Shown here: positions 6,741 to 7,060 of the stretch, piece after piece
Layout of the letters: each line of letters starts with the position of its first letter
Numbering within the stretch: position 1 is the first letter of the stretch
The notes under the pieces: generated by a model
Databases searched by the model: none
Seen by the model: only the letters and a program-made list of their open reading frames with translations
Told to the model about the DNA's origin: nothing
Program-made: the position numbers and the translations under genes
Origin: Comamonadaceae bacterium
GTDB taxonomy: Bacteria > Pseudomonadota > Gammaproteobacteria > Burkholderiales > Burkholderiaceae_C
Length of the DNA stretch: 7,060 nucleotides
Assembly (NCBI GenBank): GCA_947371775.1
Contig: CANBQX010000099.1
Location: 1-7,060, forward strand
Direction of reading: 5' to 3'

Positions 6741-7060
6741 TCAAGCGCTGACGAACGCCGGAATCGGGGGGCTGCCCGCCGAAAGGGTTAACACCTCGTA
6801 GCCGCTGGGCGTGACCAGCACCGTGTGCTCCCACTGCGCGGACAGCGAATGGTCTTTGGTGACAATGCTCCAGCCGTCTTTCTCGGGGCCGTCCTTGATG
6901 TCGCGTTTGCCCGCGTTGATCATGGGCTCGATGGTGAAGGTCATGCCTTCCACCAGTTTGTCCAGCGTACCGGGGCGGCCATAGTGCAGCACCTGCGGCT
7001 CTTCATGGAACACCTGGCCAATGCCATGGCCGCAAAACTCGCGCACCACGCTAAAGCCGT
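6741..7060 (-). CDS. map: Methionine aminopeptidase type I, C-terminal part (cut by window edge)
   Basis: This enzyme removes the initiator methionine from nascent proteins in the cytoplasm using a dinuclear metal centre. Only about the last 106 residues are in the window; the frame stays open through base 7060, so the start lies outside. Visible signatures, matched to the E. coli enzyme, are FCGHGIGQVFHEEPQVLHY, with the ligand His in CGHGIG and the substrate-contacting His in FHEEP, then TFTIEPMINAGK with its ligand Glu, and SAQWEHT with the last ligand Glu. The two aspartate ligands belong to the missing part. The Met at base 7049 in some frame calls is only an internal GTG valine codon. 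It lies 20 bp upstream of glnD on the same strand, a pairing common in Betaproteobacteria, and the two are probably co-transcribed. Confidence 0.96.
   Translation of the reverse strand, partial: GFSVVREFCGHGIGQVFHEEPQVLHYGRPGTLDKLVEGMTFTIEPMINAGKRDIKDGPEKDGWSIVTKDHSLSAQWEHTVLVTPSGYEVLTLSAGSPPIPAFVSA

Noticed and set aside
6721..6834. N-terminal extension of GlnD by 38 residues to an upstream start at 6834
   Set aside because: It would overlap the well-conserved end of map by 94 bases, and the added residues do not resemble GlnD; ATG at 6720 gives the usual N-terminus.

Overview
The window is GC-rich chromosomal DNA that looks like a betaproteobacterium, most likely Burkholderiales/Comamonadaceae (Rhodoferax/Polaromonas-like). 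This rests on the map-glnD gene pair, the protein sequence style and the codon choice; no marker RNA gene is present, so the placement is inference. The layout is compact. Six genes lie on the minus strand and one on the plus strand, and no gene-free stretch exceeds about 90 bases.

Reading the minus strand in transcription order (right to left): the 3' end of a type I methionine aminopeptidase gene (map, cut by the right edge); glnD, the bifunctional PII uridylyltransferase/uridylyl-removing enzyme, 20 bp later; then, only 24 bp after glnD, a complete tripartite TRAP transporter in the order dctP (Tat-type solute-binding protein), dctQ (small permease), dctM (large permease), with 3-bp and 10-bp spacings. 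After an 88-bp gap comes a 133-residue protein of unknown function with a strong Shine-Dalgarno sequence and a possible internal 35-residue repeat. On the plus strand, converging on this last gene, is a fumarylacetoacetate-hydrolase (FAH) family enzyme at the left edge, preceded by an apparent Tat/lipoprotein-like export signal.

How they work together: map and glnD are housekeeping genes (N-terminal methionine removal; nitrogen-status signalling through PII). dctPQM is one transport unit for an organic acid of unidentified type. It sits so close behind glnD that read-through transcription is plausible. The FAH enzyme has the FAHD1-like catalytic residues and may act on a 2-oxo/acylpyruvate-type acid, possibly outside the cytoplasm. 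Its adjacency to a TRAP system is suggestive of a shared substrate pathway but no more than that.

I found no mobile elements, CRISPR arrays, RNA genes or long DNA repeats. Most of the window is conventional. The points worth a second look are the exported-looking FAH enzyme, the overlapping palindromic stop codons, the repeat-containing small protein with a structured leader, and the glnD-TRAP junction.
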